A stretch of DNA of 64,000 nucleotides from Saururus chinensis (lineage: Eukaryota; Streptophyta; Magnoliopsida; Piperales; Saururaceae). This document shows, one piece after another, positions 49,606-64,000 of the stretch; within the stretch, counting starts at the first letter, position 1; each line of letters starts with the position of its first letter. The translations under genes were made by a program, and so were the position numbers. Under the pieces are notes generated by a model. That model had not been told where the DNA came from, searched no databases, and saw only the letters and a program-made list of their open reading frames with translations. The stretch is from the NCBI GenBank assembly GCA_035235625.1, contig CP141149.1:35891753-35955752 (forward strand). Reading direction: 5' to 3'.

Positions 49606-52277
49606 ATGGATTCTGCCGGCCGCCCCCCTCCCCCGGACGACTTGCCTAATGACTCGCAGGAGACGCCTCTCTCTCCCGTCGTCCACAAGATGACTCTTAG
49701 CGAGACCCTCTCTCGGCCGCCTCCCCCTCCTCCGCCGTCGGCTCCGGTCTCCAACCGGACCGTCTGGGAGGAGATGGGCATGCCTGCCCCCTCCCCGCCG
49801 GCTTTTGTGAACCGGTCGATCCGAGATGACCATCCGGCTGCGGCGAAGTTGGAGTTCCCCCTGCCGCAGGGATCGATCGGAGATCGAGGGCCATGTTGGG
49901 CGTACTGCGTCGGTCGAAGAGGGAGGCCGTGTTGAAGAATGCGGAGATTGGGCTCCGGATATGCGGCCTGATTTTCTGCCTCGTATCTTTCTCTGTCATG
50001 GCCGTTGATAAGAGACAGGGTTGGGCCGGAGATTCCTTTTACAGATACAAAGCATACAGGTAACTTGCTTTTGCTTCTTAAAAAATACTCTCCTTCCATT
50101 TTGAGTTCTCTCTATATTGCTGATCCTCAATCCATTCATCGGACATCTTAGCTTTAATTCGTCTTGGCTGAATTTTCTGTAAGGAAAAAACATTGACTGG
50201 ATTTTGTGCATTTAGATTCTCATGCCTTAACCCAATACTTCGTTTAACTAAAGAGGGTAGCATCATGCTGATTGCCAATTGCCCCACTTCTTAGATTCTC
50301 TTAGTCTGCATATGTTTACTCTTGATCTTTGCTTTCGTCTTCGTATATTTGTGAACTTGACTTGCATGCATGTTGTTCCATGAGATGCTTTTAGGCTGGT
50401 TTAGTATCGGAGTTTCAATTTAATTTGTGTAGTCGAATCAGGAAATTTTAAATTTTTATGGCGAGAGATTGCTTTTGTAGGACTGTAATCGTAGGCAACC
50501 CTATGACATTTGATTATAGATGCTGGGGCATCGTATTACAAATTTGATTCACGAGACTGCTACATTGGCAGCGTCAGAATTCTGACCTTTCAGCTCCTGG
50601 GAAGAATATTGAAAGAAAGAGCCCTGATTTTCCTTCTTCAATCAAGATAGGTGGAAGCTTACTTATAGGAGCTTAGCTTTGTAAGTTAGTCTTATACTGC
50701 AAGCTAGTCTTATACTTACAACTTCAGAGTTAATAGCTGAAATGATTTGGTGACTTAAAGTTGATCTAATCCAATTGATGGCCTGATATATTAATAGCTC
50801 TATTTTATTAAATTTAAGTAGTTTGGTATTTAAAAAGAATATTATAAACTTATTTTTCCTTCTCTAGATGTGGGTTACTCCATTTTTTCAAATGTAGCTA
50901 TTAATATAGGATTGACCCTAGCTTGAGGCGTGCCCCCATTCTGCCTATACTGCAGGGGGCTTGCACCCACGTAGGAGTTGGTCTCTGACTATGAATCCTG
51001 TGTTGTGGTTGGTTGTTGGTTCTCTCCATCCCCTTTCCCGATGTAGGAGGAATTGGTCTTTGGTGTATCGGCTACAGGCAGACCCTTTGGAGACGACCCT
51101 TGTGCTCTGCCTTAGCAGGGTCATTGCAGTGTTGATGGTTGTGTTCTATTTACATGTGTATTTATGTTCCTTTTGTATCTTACTAGCCTTCTGGAAGTTC
51201 ATGTTTATATTTGGGCTTTGTCTAGTTTCTTATCATCTTCTGTTCTGTCATTTGGATCTTCGAGTTTCCCACAGCTCTATCTTATGTAATGTGGACTCCT
51301 CTTGTACTTTTCTTTTGTCTAGTATATAATATTATGTTGTGTACCCAAAAAAAAAGCTTACATTTTATCAGAAGCTAGTCTTATACTTGCAACTTCCGAA
51401 TTCCTTTCTCAACCCAGATAGGTGGAGCTTACATATAAGAGCTTAGCTTTTTAAGATAACCTTATACTTGCAACTTCTGAGTTAATAGGTGAAATTACCG
51501 GATGACTTAAAGATGATTCGATCCAATTTATGGCATGATTGGTTCAAGAATAGAAAAACACTTCATGGCCTGCCAATTAGACAAAAAAAACTGCATTGTG
51601 TCTCAACAGTAGTCGTCTTTACTTTTCCTAAATTAAATGGCCAGCAATGCTTGTACGTATCTGTTTCGGTCTAATGGTGATCGTTGGATCCATTTGTATG
51701 GAAGAGCATTCATGTTTTGTCCTGCAGTTCTTAGTACAAAATTCTGGTAACGAGGATAAATTGTGCACCATGACAGGTACTGCTTAGGGGTAACGGTGAT
51801 TGGATTTGTCTACTCCGGCTTCCAAATCTACCAATTCGTTCACAATATAGTGTTTGGGAAGTACATCATCCCCTATCCCTTCCGACAACCTTTTGATTTC
51901 TGCACCGACCAGGCAAGTCTTTCTTCTTCTCCTTTTGCATGCTTCTTCTCATCAGCCTGACTGTGCATTAAAAACACCCTGTCGGGCTGCATTATGGATG
52001 AGTATCATGTACATTTATGTAGATACTAGCATATCTGCTCATGTCGGCCTCCTCATCAGCGGCAACACGAACGGACGACTGGGTATCCAACTGGGGAGAG
52101 GATGATTTCACGAAGATGGCTACAGGTTCCATTGGAATGTCGTTCATGGCCTTCGTCTCCTTGGCCCTCAGCTCCCTTATCTCCGGGTTTTACCTCTTCA
52201 GTCGGATGACTCACAAAGCAGCAAAATTTTCCAGTCACGAATGTTACGTACTACATTCCCACGCCATGGTGGAGTAG
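49606..52277 (+). CDS. CASP-like four-transmembrane protein (CASPL4-like), frameshift in exon 1
   Basis: CASP-like proteins are small four-helix membrane proteins related to the Casparian-strip scaffold. Exons: 49606-50059, 51777-51912 and 52023-52277. The conserved core starts at RRSRAMLGVLRRSKREA (ATG at 49893) with helices in GLRICGLIFCLVSFSVMAV, LGVTVIGFVYSGFQIY, ILAYLLMSASSSAA and SIGMSFMAFVSLALSSLISG. From 49893 the joined frame is 185 residues. An upstream frame from 49606 (MDSAGRPPPPDDL, proline-rich, as in family N termini) is one base out of register with the core; the slip lies between about 49830 and 49890. Either the true start is 49893, or the gene or its assembly carries a 1-base deletion. 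Intron 2 uses a GC donor. Confidence 0.82.
50785..50917. mobile_element. Stowaway-like MITE in CASPL intron 1
   Basis: tattaatagctctattttatt...tgtagctattaatatagg, a shorter and more diverged relative of the SIS3 intron MITEs. The right boundary is approximate. Confidence 0.6.
50920..51352 (+). mobile_element. Probable L1-like LINE 3' end
   Basis: About 430 bp of non-AT-rich sequence that ends cttgtacttttcttttgtct, then a short AT stretch and a terminal A9 run at 51346-51354, the usual form of plant L1 LINE tails. No RT domain is present, so this is a 5'-truncated copy if correct. Confidence 0.45.
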
Positions 52278-52387
52278 GAAGAACAGTTATGATTCAACTG
52301 TAGTTATTTCCTCACAGATGAGCACGGTTTTCTTGTTCTACATTTCTGCGAGTGTACAGATGAAGAGAGCTGAATACTTCTTAATAG

Positions 52388-52550
52388 TTCTTCCATCCTA
52401 AATTAATAGCTCTATTTTAAAAAAAAGTTTGTTCTTCGTTAATAAGCTCTATTTTGTTAAATTTAAGTGGTTGGTACTTAAAAAAAATATAATAAATTAA
52501 AAATTAATATTTTTTAAAATATAATTATTAATATAAAACAAAGAGAGTAC
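52388..52550. mobile_element. Stowaway-like MITE downstream of CASPL
   Basis: ttccatcctaaattaatagc...attattaatataaaacaaagagag followed by TA. The sequence between is AT-rich and decayed. Confidence 0.6.
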
Positions 52551-53448
52551 ATCAAGGTGAGTGCAAACTACTTCCCATAATGAGAAACGAAGAGAGTACA
52601 TAAAGAGGAAAGTGAGTGCAAACTACTTTCCTTTTGTTGACTTTTTGGACGGTAAATAAGAAGCACGTCCAGTATCCTTTCCTCTTGCTAACTTTTTGGA
52701 CGGGGAAGATATGTTATTTCTTTTTCCTGTTTACACATTCGATGGGGAAGCAATGTTGAAATTTAAAGAATTTTTTTTAAATCTATTCTTCTACTTAATG
52801 AAGAGGAGACGCTGTAGAAGAGTTTGGTGGTGTATCATGGAAAGTATTAATATCCTGATATGTGCATCATATGACTTATTTGTTGGACCAAGGTATGGGC
52901 TCGGGCCTGTTTCGGTCTAAGGTTATCGCGGTCTGGGTGAGCTAGTACGGGCCACGGGGTCTAAGGGTGGTGGGGGCGGTCGTGCCGACCGCACATGTAC
53001 TTTCATTATATTTATTTGTTTGGGACCCGTTCACGTCACACATGTATATTAGGCATGCGACTAGGTTGTGCATTAATACGTTATGGGGACCAGACCCACG
53101 AATTATGTGTCGAGGGGTGGGATATATAGTTAGTGAGGGGTTGACCCTATCGTGGACTTAGCAGTGTGCAGAGGGTCCAGGCCTCTGCGGGCTCTAAGAG
53201 ACAAAGCCTGCTCTTATTGTATATGACTCTCAAATGAAATCGAAAAAAATAAAGTAGGGAAACCCAATTAGAATAGCTTATATATAGGTCTGTCTAAAAG
53301 AGGAAAGGAAAAGTTATTTAAGGGTTTGTTTGGATTGGTGAAAATGAGGAGAAATAGAAAGAGAAAGAGAAAGTGAATCCAGGTGAAAGAAAAACTAGGA
53401 GATTTTTAAATATTTTCTACTATTTGGTTACACAAATGATATTAGAAA
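52551..53448. other. Intergenic; short direct repeats and a LINE-tail-like tract
   Basis: gtgagtgcaaactactt occurs at about 52557 and 52611, and gactttttggacgg / aactttttggacgg at about 52638 and 52690. 52890-53260 is GC-rich, ends in an A-rich tract near 53240 and may be a truncated retroposon. No gene is supported. Confidence 0.4.
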
Positions 53449-53866
53449 AAATTGACAGTGACAGTGGTGGTAGCGGCGGTGGGGGTAGCAGTAGTGGTGG
53501 CGGCAGCGATTGTAGTGGTGGTGGCGACGGTAGCGGAGGTGGCAGTGGTGGCTGCGGTGATATTGGTGGTGGTGGCGGTGGTGGCAGCAACAGCAGCGGC
53601 GGTGGTGGCAGTGGTGGCGGTGGCGACGATGGTGGTGGTGGTGGTGACAGCGATGATGATGGTGGTGGCGGTGGTAGAGGTGGTGCAGAGATGGTGGTGG
53701 TGGTGGTAGTGACATTGGTAGTAGTGGTGGCTGTAGCGGCAGTGGTGGTGGTGGTGGCAAAGGTGGTGACATAGATGGTGGTGTAGTGGTGGCAGTAGCA
53801 TCGGTGGTGACAGAGGTGGTGGTGGTGATAGTGGCGGTGATGGTGGTGGTGGTAGTAGCAATAAGA
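53449..53866. repeat. Imperfect (GGN)n trinucleotide repeat, about 420 bp
   Basis: Nearly continuous ggt/ggc/agt/gat triplets. They read as poly-Gly/Ser or poly-Val on plus and poly-His/Pro/Thr on minus in all frames, so the apparent ORFs are artefacts of the microsatellite. Confidence 0.93.
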
Positions 53867-53869
53867 TAT

Positions 53870-56940
<3,071 letters not shown>

Positions 56941-57529
56941 GTCCCTAAGAGCCCTTTTTTCCTCTTTATTCTACAAAGTAAATAATAGTTCCTTCTCGTC
57001 TTTCTCCTTTTGGTAATTAGTTTCTGTAGTTAGTGGTGTAATTGAACTGTGTATTCCGTTAATATAGCTGTTAAAGGAATCATCTTCTTCACGCACTGCC
57101 GTTTTCTTCAGCTAGTAGTATAATAATAAGGCTAAGTAATTTTTTGAATAAAAGTATATCGTTGAACTTCATGAGGGAGGGATAGCTAGGCTCATATGCA
57201 ACTTTTTACAAATCTTTACTCGCATGAGCACGAGCCAGGGTAGCTGGTTTCTTTTTCCCAAGCATGAACTGTGAAGACTTGGGTCGGGTTAAGGAAGTGG
57301 TGAGGTGTGATATTTCTTGGTGTTCATCAATATGATTATTGACGATGCAGAGGAGGGGCTGCTTGCTGTGGGCATAGGCAGGGATTCAGAACAAATTTGG
57401 AGAAAATTCATCCCAGGGGACTCTGGGGGCAAGGAGCCCGACCAAGGGGCCGGGAAAACACGCAGGAGTTTCATCAGTAATGTGAGGCTAAAAACTTAAT
57501 TAATAAAGCCTAAGTTAGTATAAAAAGTA
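56941..57529. other. AOR 3' flank
   Basis: The AOR 3' UTR is expected here; possible polyadenylation motifs are aataatag near 56980 and aataaaag near 57147. No other gene is seen. Confidence 0.4.
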
Positions 57530-57700
57530 CTTCCGTTCTATATTAACAGTTATATTTTTATTAATATATTTAAAAAAAGAGCATATTTATATTCACTTTA
57601 GTAATCTCCTTAATACGTGTTGAAATCATAAATTTATGAGGGGTTTATAGGTTATTGGGGCACTTAGGTTACTATGGGGGTTATTGAGATATATACATAC

Positions 57701-57784
<84 letters not shown>

Positions 57785-57920
57785 TAATAATAATTTTATT
57801 GAATGGTGAAATTTAAGAAAAAATAAGCTTAAGTACTTAACACTTGAATTAAACAAAATGGAATTATTAATATAAAATAAATATTTTTTTAAATAGAACT
57901 ATTAATATAAAATAGAAAAT
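57530..57920. mobile_element. MITE split by a (TA)n tract
   Basis: Left end acttccgttctatattaaca and right end attattaatataaaataaa / aatagaaaat are related to the local Stowaway family. The middle (57692-57778) is an almost pure TA run, so repeat expansion inside or beside the element is likely. Borders are approximate. Confidence 0.5.
57692..57778. repeat. (TA)n microsatellite
   Basis: About 87 bp of AT/TA dinucleotides with one interruption near 57717. Confidence 0.95.
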
Positions 57921-59642
57921 ACTAATCAAACCCAAGAGTTTATAAAAAAAATGCTATTTAAACCCGAAATGATGATAATTTTGAAGTTAAAAATTGAAAA
58001 ATTTATCCCCATTTTAAAGATTGTCTGGTTCAATAAGACCTAGAAAAAAAATTTATTTTTTGGCCCAAATTAATCCAACCAAGGCTAACAGGGCTAGTTG
58101 AAACCAACACATAGTATAGCAGTGGATCAAATGTTTTAACTTTCCATCTTTCATTCTCTTGCCCAACGTATGCAAAAAATTATTAGGTATGTAATACATA
58201 TCGAGGAGTGATGTACATCACCTGTCATTGATGAGTACATAGGGGTTATTTTTATTATAGGCTCATAGTTTATTACACAAAATGTCTCATTTTCACATAA
58301 TACACAAACAACCCTATGCATATGTTAACTTTCACATAAGTGACATGAATTGTTTAAAAGACCCTTTTTTCATTTCCTTCTTTTTAACTCCACAAATTCA
58401 TTGTTTCTCATTCCAACCACTCGGACTTCGGCTTGGCTACCACCAGCTCCACCATAGACTCCATCGCCAACTCTATCATCTTTACCACCAGTTTTGCTTT
58501 ATCCAATCTTTACCTCATCCTCTCTCCATCCTCCTCCCATTTTCCTCTTCGGTCACCTATCTTCTACTAAATTCTAGGTGGATGTTTATAGTTAATGAGG
58601 AGTTGTTCGTTGGGAATTTAACAAAGTTTGAAAAATCTTATGGCCCAATTGCCTTTCTAAACTTGAGGTTTTACTGAACTTATATAATTTTGGATTTTTT
58701 TCAAGTTCTTCATGATTTGTATTTGATGAATTATTAGTTGAAGTGAAATCTTTGAGTTTATATGCTATAATGGCAAGTCCTAAGGTTTTATTGTATTGCA
58801 AGTAAAATTATAATTTGGGTCAATGATTTCTTTTTTATGAAAAGATTTTAAAGGAGTTTATATATGTAAATTGATTTCTGAAATAAATGGGGGTAATTGT
58901 CTATGTTTTTGGATAGTGATTTCACCGGTAGAAGAAAGAAGATGAACAATGCTCATGCATACATGTATAGCAAGCGTGTTGTTTTGGTCATCGGCGGTGT
59001 GAATGAGCATCAATGAGGCGTTGGTGAGAATAGTAGAAGAGTGTTATTCTATTGCCGATAAGGTTCGACGTGTCGATAAACTCACCAATGGTCATCGGTG
59101 AAGTTGCCAACCCATTTGTGAAGTCACTGATGGAATTTTGCATCTTTGTCAATAATGGGGAACTCACCGATGGTTATTGATGAGGAAACCAACCTACCCA
59201 TGAGGTTACCAATGGACCCTCATAACTACTATTGACAAGGTGCAATGTGTAGATGAACCCATCGATGGTTATCGACAAGGTGATTATGTTGGTAAGGCTA
59301 CTGATGGAATATATATAATTTGTGGATTTTATTGTGATTATAGTCAAAGTATGTTATAGTAATTATGATTGATATTGTAAGGTTTTGAAGTATTTATGTG
59401 ATGTGGATGAATGATCAATTATGCATATATTACTTAGGGGTTAGTAAACCCTAATGCATGTGTATGAGACTCTTGATTATAATGTATAGGTAGTAAAAGA
59501 TAATGCATATGACACATAAGGTCATGAGAACCTTAGTGTCTTGGCTCCAAAAGTGAGTCATTAGCCACTTAGACAAAAAGAGTTTGGTATGAAATAAGAC
59601 TAAGATCTTTTGGCTCTATAAGGATGGAAGTTATGTAGGACT
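57921..59642. other. Intergenic; imperfect tandem repeat at 59050-59312
   Basis: No gene is recognised. Three diverged units of about 75-110 bp share a string of caa-gt-, a-ct-accaatggtcatcggt and ga-atggaat-type motifs (about 59050, 59150 and 59230). They could be a decayed minisatellite. The rest is AT-rich. Confidence 0.4.
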
Positions 59643-59647
59643 GCTTC

Positions 59648-62600
59648 TGTAACGTTTAGAAATTTTCTAAATTTCCGAAGTCAACCATGGGGAGATTACG
59701 GTGTAGGATCCCTTGACATTCTCCAGGGAATAACTTGATAATCAGACAGAATTGGTAGTTAAAATGTGTTAGAAAATAGACAGAAAGAGCTTCAATGCCA
59801 CCAAGAATGTGCGAATCGAAGTTAGGATGAGGAAGATACAACCGTTCAAAGTTATGTATAACATGCAAGGCCCGTTTACCTGAATTGGATGCACGAGTTG
59901 TTTGTTTAAGTCATTATAACGCTTGATCAATTAGTATTTCAAAATTATATTTTAAAGCCCCAATTAAGTGGCCTAATTAGAGGAGTTTTGGCCCAACTCC
60001 TAGAGGGATTAGGGTTCCTAATCTCTACGCTTATAAATAGATAATTAGGGCTCTTAGGGGGGGATCTTTTGACTGTTAAGGGACCAAAGAGAATCGGCCG
60101 TTGGAATTTTCCGGTGAGGCTCCGGCAGCGGCGGATCAATGACAACTCGGCCTTTGAGGTAGGTTTTCGAGTCGCGATTAGCATAGATTTCATTAAGTAG
60201 AATATATCGTATTTGTAATTTATGCAAACAGTTTCTGCTATCTGATTGTTGGCCAGCCATCGGCTGGCCACTGGTCAATTGTTGGTAGCTGGACTGTAGG
60301 AGGATAGGGGCCGCACTGGCCCTAGCCTTGGTGGCCTTGGCGGTAGTGGATTGGCTGCTGCTGTGCAGGCCATCGGGTCGTCACAATAAAAAAAACAAAG
60401 AGAACTTGGGCAACGCGGCGCACCCCCCAGCCGGAGAATGGACCAAGATTGCCGAAATCGCTAAACAAGGGCAATCCAGTCAAGCCCGGCCCATCATCCG
60501 GCAGTGGCGGCCTGATGTCGCGATGCCTTCGCTAATATTTTTTTAAAAAAATCCTTTCTGCGTTGGCCGGCCACTGGATAGCAGCGAGGCTGGGCTAGTC
60601 GGAATCACCGCTAGGCAGTGATCTGATTTTGCCCAGCCCTTGCCACACAGCGGCAGCCTGGGGGCCTCCTCCAAAGGCCATTCGGCCTGTGTAGCAGGTT
60701 GTTGGGCTCTGTTTCGGGCTAGGTTGGACTGGGTGACCCAACCTGTTCGGCCCGGGTTCAATATATATATATAGCGAGTGAACCGGGTTCGGTTCATGGG
60801 GACTAAATGAGTCAAAATAATTCTAGAAAAATAATCATGTATCTAGAGAGGGGTTGGAGTGTTCTGACTAAGTCTAAAATCTGGGAAAAATCCCAGAGAT
60901 TGTAAAATGACCCTTTTACTTCTTATAATTTAATTATCATGTGAAAACCACTTACCCAACTTCGGGGCTCCAGTTCATGGGCCTATGAGTTGATTTTAAA
61001 ATTGAAAAAATTCTCAGTGAGATTTTATTGGGTAATATAATTATAGGCCAAACCTTGTAGTGAGAAAAAATCCCAATGAGTGGGTAATTGACTTTCTTGC
61101 CCCTAGAGTTAATAGTAAACTGTTAAGTCAACCTGAGTTGGTTCAAGTGGTCCATGGCCACGTCACATGCCAGGAAAATTACACAGAGTTTGTGAAGCCA
61201 AGTAGTACCTTTGAGTTCAAGTTCAGACTCAATGGATATCAATAGGGCCTTAAACCAAATGACAGAAAGTGAACAACTGACATTCGTATGAATGGAAGCG
61301 TGAGTTAGTTTGAGAGTGGAGCCTTGTGAGAAGTCAATGACCTAAAATCAATGGAAGGGTATTAAAAAGACTAGAATGACCCAAGGGAGGGTACCATACC
61401 CTAGGTAGTAGAATTACCCTAATGCCCTTAGGGGCAGTATGTTCTGTTTTTGCCGAAACTAATAACCTAGCTACCAAGCATTAGGGTAAGTTATAATGAT
61501 GATTGAATGGCTTCAAAAGGAAGGGGTGTGACGAGTAAGTGAAACAAAGACCTTGTCATGTCATAGTGTCATGGAAAACAATGGGAAAAACCCTAATTTT
61601 CAGGGTTAAGACAACATATTTCACGTGTCTACAACCCTATACATTAATCTACTAGAGTATTAAATATGTAACTTATGCGATACGCGAGAGTTATCTACAT
61701 TATTGGGCTTGAATTCATTGAGCCCTAGCCCTGCAAATGAGAGCAATGGGCCTTAATTTATTATTTATGCACTTGTGTGACTACATGTTATTTATGTTAT
61801 TTATTTTGATGCATGCTTTATTATTGATGTATTAATCAGTACTTAAGGTTAACGAAGATTAATAAGAGATGTTGGTTGTCTTTCGATTTGGGGGAGAACA
61901 CCTAATTAAGATAAGGACTAAGATTCCCTTGTTAGAGCTGAGACCGGTTCATGGAGTGAACGAGACCCTTACATAGAATTTTACCTTGATTAATGAACCG
62001 ATAGTATTTATGGGAGTTTACCTGAGTCTCAAGGAGACTATTAGTGCTGGGTTGTTCTCTGAGTCATAGCTCAGTGGATGAGATATTTGTTGGGCCGATT
62101 CACAAGGTAAAGAGGGCCCAAATGGTTGGACGAATACTTGATTGAATGAAAATAATCTAGTCTAAGTTTCAGATGTTTGGGGGAGTCAATAGTCATAAAG
62201 ACCTAAGGCTTTTATGGATACATTGGTAATGTCTTAAAAGACATTTTCCCCAGAGTTGGGGAATGGTGGAGATGACAATACTCTTCTTCATCGCCACGAT
62301 GATTTGGGTATTAACCGAAGGTCTTTATCGTGGGTCTTCCGCAGGTCTTCCCAGAACCATATAGTACGTATGAAAAGCAGAGTTGTATGAGCATCATGGA
62401 AGACTTGTACTTCTTGCCAATCTGTATCCATGAGCACAATTGGGATCCTCTTCTTCATATTCGTGGCAGGCTATTGAAACCCCTGGGGATTTGGGTCAAG
62501 CTATTGTTAAGTAGTCTACTCTAATGTTGGAGTTTTGTCGGGAGATTTCTCGGGGGGCGAGTTATCTCCAAGTGAATACATACTTATAATATTAATATTG

Positions 62601-63276
62601 AATAAGGGTTGTAAGATAATTAATAACATTGTTTAATATTGCTTATTAATTAGACAAGTGAAATGATTAAGGACTTGCATAAAATGTAGGTTGAAAATAC
62701 TTAAGCATTGCATGCGTAATGCTATGCTTCTTAGGATAGTATAGTTTATAGGTAGAACTACGTATGGATTTGATCTTTTGGAAACATTGAAGATGTTGTC
62801 TGATGAGTACGTAGGCAACTAACATCGAGTGATGTTGGCCAGATCTAAAAATATTAAATAAAACTTTTTGTCCTTTGGAGGCTCTTCTCCTAAAGGCGAA
62901 GATGTTCCATTGTTGTTGTTGTTTGGTTTGGTTGGTTGTAGATTTTTTAGGCTATGACAAGTGAGACCAGGACAGGCGAGCACAAGATGAAGTTCCTCGT
63001 TTCTGCAATTCCGGTATGTAAGTATAACTTTGGCGTGAGAGAACTTATTTATTTTCAGATGGATGACATACTTGTACTTAGATGGATGAGTTATTTTTAT
63101 TTAATTTTAAAATGTGTAATAATATCATATGATTTGATATTTGTATTTTTGAACCCCAGTTATCATGACATGGATATTTAATCAAATGGTTTGTTTTGTA
63201 TTTAAGAAAGAAAAAAATTATCGTGACTTATCATTCATGTTAACTAAAAAGGCTTTCAAAAATTTGGGTTGTGACA
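59648..63276 (+). mobile_element. Solo LTR, 3.6 kb; TSD GCTTC
   Basis: TGTAACGTTTAG...GGGTTGTGACA, flanked by GCTTC at 59643-59647 and 63277-63281. In the plus sense a TATA-like cttataaatag (about 60029) lies about 380 bp from the 5' end, matching the promoter position of the minus-strand copies. The start is nearly identical to the minus-strand start of the partial LTR at 1-2822. No coding domains; ORFs near 60328 and 60815 are random. Confidence 0.87.
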
Positions 63277-63281
63277 GCTTC

Positions 63282-64000
63282 CAGGGTCCAGGAGTCGAAT
63301 TCAAATGGATTAGAGCATTAAATGATGATTTATCCCAAAAAATAATATATGAGGTTTCGATGATTATGAAAGTTATAATCTCATCACTAGGGTCCATAAG
63401 CCCTAATGAGTCTTTACTTCATGGTGTGGATAAGGTATAGCAAATTTCAAAAGAACTAAGTTCATAATGTGATGACTCAATATTTAGTAGAGTAGAGCTT
63501 GTTGATGAGGTCATAGTGTCATGGAACCTTTATGAAGAAATTTACTCATAAAAAAATATGTATTATTTTAACTGAGATGAATTATATAGTTTTTTTAATA
63601 AGAATTCCTTGGTATGTTAATCAAACTTTTATATTTATTTAATATTCATATCCCACTTAATATTATTATATGCTCAATATCCGTTGTGGTGCAAGTATTC
63701 AGGTTCAAATTAGAAGGCATTGGGAAGGTTGTAGTTGTAGTATAGTTCTTCCCTACTATTTTAGAGTTTCTTCATATAGGTTTGACTAAGTACATGAGTG
63801 TGTCATTTTACTTTCATCACATTAGACATTATTAACAAACAATGATATACTTGTGGATCCTGTGAATATTTTAATATATTAATTATATTTTTTTTTACTA
63901 AAGTTACATTATTACATCAAAAGATTGGGAAAATTGATGATCCTTATGCCCCTAATCTTCTATTTTAATGATATAATTCATATATTTTACCACAACATTT
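63282..64000. other. AT-rich end of the window
   Basis: No gene, repeat border or RNA could be supported here. Confidence 0.4.

Larger units (their letters stand above)
50627..51545. repeat. Duplicated intron segment flanking a LINE-like insertion
   Basis: In CASPL intron 1 the block with gcttagctttgtaag, cttatacttacaacttc, gagttaatagctgaaat and gacttaaagttgat (about 50627-50785) recurs as a diverged copy at about 51360-51545. Between them lie a MITE and a tract ending in an A-run. Confidence 0.65.

Noticed and set aside
53373..53774. Glycine/serine-rich 133-codon ORF (possible glycine-rich protein)
   Set aside because: It is simply the (GGN)n microsatellite read in one frame; all frames are equally open and there is no signal peptide.
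57626..57856. Minus ORF with poly-YI segment at 57.6-57.9 kb
   Set aside because: Produced by the (TA)n tract within a MITE.

Overview
The window is nuclear DNA from a flowering plant. Genes are split by GT-AG introns, and several proteins are recognisably angiosperm (chloroplast AOR, SIS3-type RING ligase, BURP/PG1-beta, CASP-like). Stowaway-like MITEs with CTCCCTCC-type ends, Ty3/gypsy elements, an RTE-type LINE and (TA)n tracts fill most of the rest. The species cannot be fixed from sequence alone. The very G/C-rich third positions of the PG1-beta gene would suit a monocot or a magnoliid, but that is only a hint.

Layout. 1-16.5 kb is repeat territory: long LTR-like units (four here, one cut by the window start), each starting TG and ending CA. 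Three are flanked by exact 5-bp target duplications and one sits inside another. 17.5-19.5 kb (minus) carries a PG1-beta-like BURP gene. 19.7-27.6 kb is intergenic and holds a further solo LTR inserted into a MITE. 27.6-36.2 kb (minus) is a small OB-fold nucleic-acid-binding protein gene of two coding exons, split by an intron of about 8.1 kb. That intron was inflated by a gypsy element inserted into an older gypsy remnant. 40.8-47.9 kb (plus) is a ten-exon SIS3-type RING-H2 E3 ligase gene whose introns hold two MITEs and a LINE fragment. 49.6-52.3 kb (plus) is a CASP-like four-transmembrane protein gene with an apparent frameshift in exon 1 and a GC-AG intron. 55.0-56.9 kb (plus) is the chloroplast alkenal/one oxidoreductase AOR. 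57-64 kb is intergenic, with one more solo LTR.

The genes are independent housekeeping or development loci, not an operon-like pathway: cell wall (PG1-beta), nucleic-acid binding (OB fold), ubiquitin signalling (SIS3), membrane scaffold (CASPL) and reactive-carbonyl detoxification (AOR). From memory, homologues of AOR, the OB-fold protein and PG1-beta are consecutive loci in Arabidopsis (At1g23740-At1g23760), so the window appears to keep an ancient gene neighbourhood stretched by transposons. No bacterial-type systems, CRISPR arrays, rRNA or tRNA genes were seen. All exon borders were read by eye from splice consensus plus frame and family continuity; no transcript data were available.
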